Part shown: one piece after another, positions 5,617 to 6,594 of the stretch
Layout: each line of letters begins with the position of its first letter
Position numbering within the stretch: the first letter of the stretch is position 1
Assembly (NCBI GenBank): GCA_015491615.1
Contig: WFVN01000196.1
Span: 1 to 6,594 of the forward strand
DNA length: 6,594 nt
Origin: Gammaproteobacteria bacterium
Lineage (GTDB): Bacteria > Pseudomonadota > Gammaproteobacteria > S012-40
Direction: 5' to 3'
Translations under genes and position numbers: made by a program
Notes under the pieces: model-generated
What the model saw: the letters and a program-made list of their open reading frames with translations, nothing else
The model's database searches: none
Told to the model about the DNA's origin: nothing

Positions 5617-6594
5617 TCAATCTAGCAGGCGCCAGGCGGTCCGGCCGCCGGCGCGCAGGGGGATCAGGGTCTCCCCGTCGCCCAGGGGAATGGCCTCGGG
5701 GATCGGGCTCGGTTCTTTGACCAGGGTGACGGTGCCCGAGTTGCGGGGCAGGCCGTAGAAATCGGCCCCGTGGTGGCTGGCGAAGCCCTCCAGCCTGTCC
5801 AGGGCCCCCACCGCCTCGAAGGCCTCGGCGTACAGCTCCAGGGCCGCGTGCGCCGAATAGATGCCGGCGCAACCGCAGGCCGACTCCTTGGCCGAACGGG
5901 GATGGGGGGCGCTGTCGGTACCCAGGAAGAAGCGCGCGTCGCCGCTGGTGGCCGCCGCCAGCACCGCCCGCCGGTGCTCCTCCCGCTTCAACACCGGCAG
6001 GCAGTAGTGGTGCGGACGCAGCCCCCCCTGGAACAGGGCGTTGCGGTTCATGAGGATGTGCTGCGGGGTGATGGTGGCGGCGGTGTTGCGCGGGCAGGCG
6101 CGGACGAAATCCACCCCGTGGGCGGTGGTCACATGCTCCAGGACGATCTTCAGCTCCGGCAGGCGCTCCCGCCAGGGGGCCAGGACCCGCTCGATGAACA
6201 CCGCCTCGCGGTCGAACACGTCCACCGCCGGATCGGTCACCTCCCCGTGCACCAGCAAGGGCAGGCCCACCTCCGCCATCGCCTCTAGCACCGCCGCGCA
6301 GCGGTCCAGGTCGCGCACCCCGGCGCTGGAATGGGTGGTGGCCCCGGCGGGGTAGAGCTTCACCCCCAGCATCCACGGCGTGCGCGCCGCCCGGCGGACC
6401 TCCTCAGGCGCCGTCTCCTCGGTGAGGTAGAGGATCATGAACGGCTGGAAGTCTGCCCCCGGCGGCAGGGCCGCCAGAATTCGCTCCCGGTAGGCCGCGG
6501 CGGCGTCCACCGTCGTCACCGGCGGCACCAGGTTGGGCATCACCCCCGCGCGCGCGAAACGCCGCGCCGAATCCCCCACCACCGCGCGTAGCAC
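5617..6594 (-). CDS. pyrC: Dihydroorotase (PyrC), N-terminus outside window
   Basis: Dihydroorotase catalyses reversible cyclisation of carbamoyl-aspartate to dihydroorotate, the third step of de novo pyrimidine synthesis. The 325 visible residues follow E. coli PyrC (348 residues) closely: VMPNLVPPVTTV (18-29), GVKLYPAGATT (77-87, with the lysine K79 that is carboxylated to bridge two zinc ions), LVHGEV (114-119, zinc ligand H116), LEHVTT (152-157, H154), ATITPQHILMNRN (173-185), LGTDSAPH (224-231, catalytic D227) and ESACGCAG (237-244). The family's N-terminal metal-binding HxH motif lies before this point and is missing, so roughly 20-25 residues are encoded past the window edge. The GTG at 6594 aligns with an internal position of E. 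coli PyrC and is not the real start. rnt follows 7 bases downstream. Confidence 0.96.
   Translation of the reverse strand: MLRAVVGDSARRFARAGVMPNLVPPVTTVDAAAAYRERILAALPPGADFQPFMILYLTEETAPEEVRRAARTPWMLGVKLYPAGATTHSSAGVRDLDRCAAVLEAMAEVGLPLLVHGEVTDPAVDVFDREAVFIERVLAPWRERLPELKIVLEHVTTAHGVDFVRACPRNTAATITPQHILMNRNALFQGGLRPHHYCLPVLKREEHRRAVLAAATSGDARFFLGTDSAPHPRSAKESACGCAGIYSAHAALELYAEAFEAVGALDRLEGFASHHGADFYGLPRNSGTVTLVKEPSPIPEAIPLGDGETLIPLRAGGRTAWRLLD

Noticed and set aside
5210..6376. 388-codon minus-strand frame spanning pyrC and rnt
   Set aside because: It is an out-of-frame shadow of two recognised genes and carries no domain signature.

Overview
The window reads as ordinary chromosomal DNA of a G+C-rich gammaproteobacterium. 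The reasons are the pyrC-rnt gene pair (an arrangement I recall from Pseudomonas and relatives), an RNase T that follows the gammaproteobacterial family closely, a type II secretion GspC, and a PhoP/PhoQ-like two-component pair. A fused ATP sulfurylase-APS kinase of the Sat-CysC type fits sulfur-metabolising lineages such as the Chromatiales/Ectothiorhodospiraceae, but that placement is inference. I saw no insertion sequences, phage genes, CRISPR, tRNA or rRNA.

Layout from left to right: (1) the 3' part of gspC (+), cut by the window edge. (2) A 45-base gap holding a hairpin-plus-T-run terminator that faces the minus-strand gene. (3) A complete sat-cysC fusion gene (-). (4) A gap of about 115 bases between divergent genes, with a possible sat-cysC -10 box and two short palindromes next to the start of the next gene. 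(5) A tight plus-strand cassette: a small exported PepSY protein, an OmpR-family response regulator and a PhoQ-like sensor kinase. (6) On the minus strand, pyrC (5' end outside the window) followed 7 bases later by rnt. The 3' end of rnt overlaps the 3' end of the kinase gene by 50 bases in antisense.

Functionally: GspC is the inner-membrane link to the secretin in protein export. Sat-CysC activates sulfate to APS and then PAPS. The PepSY/regulator/kinase cassette is probably one envelope-sensing unit, with the small periplasmic PepSY protein as candidate modulator of the kinase. PyrC makes dihydroorotate for pyrimidine synthesis, and RNase T trims RNA 3' ends. Nothing here amounts to a clearly new system. 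The points most worth a second look are the kinase, which has glycine where a phosphatase-determining Thr/Asn is expected after the phospho-His, the PepSY gene linked to it, an RNase T with one base-stacking Phe changed to Leu, and the 50-base antisense overlap of two 3' coding ends.
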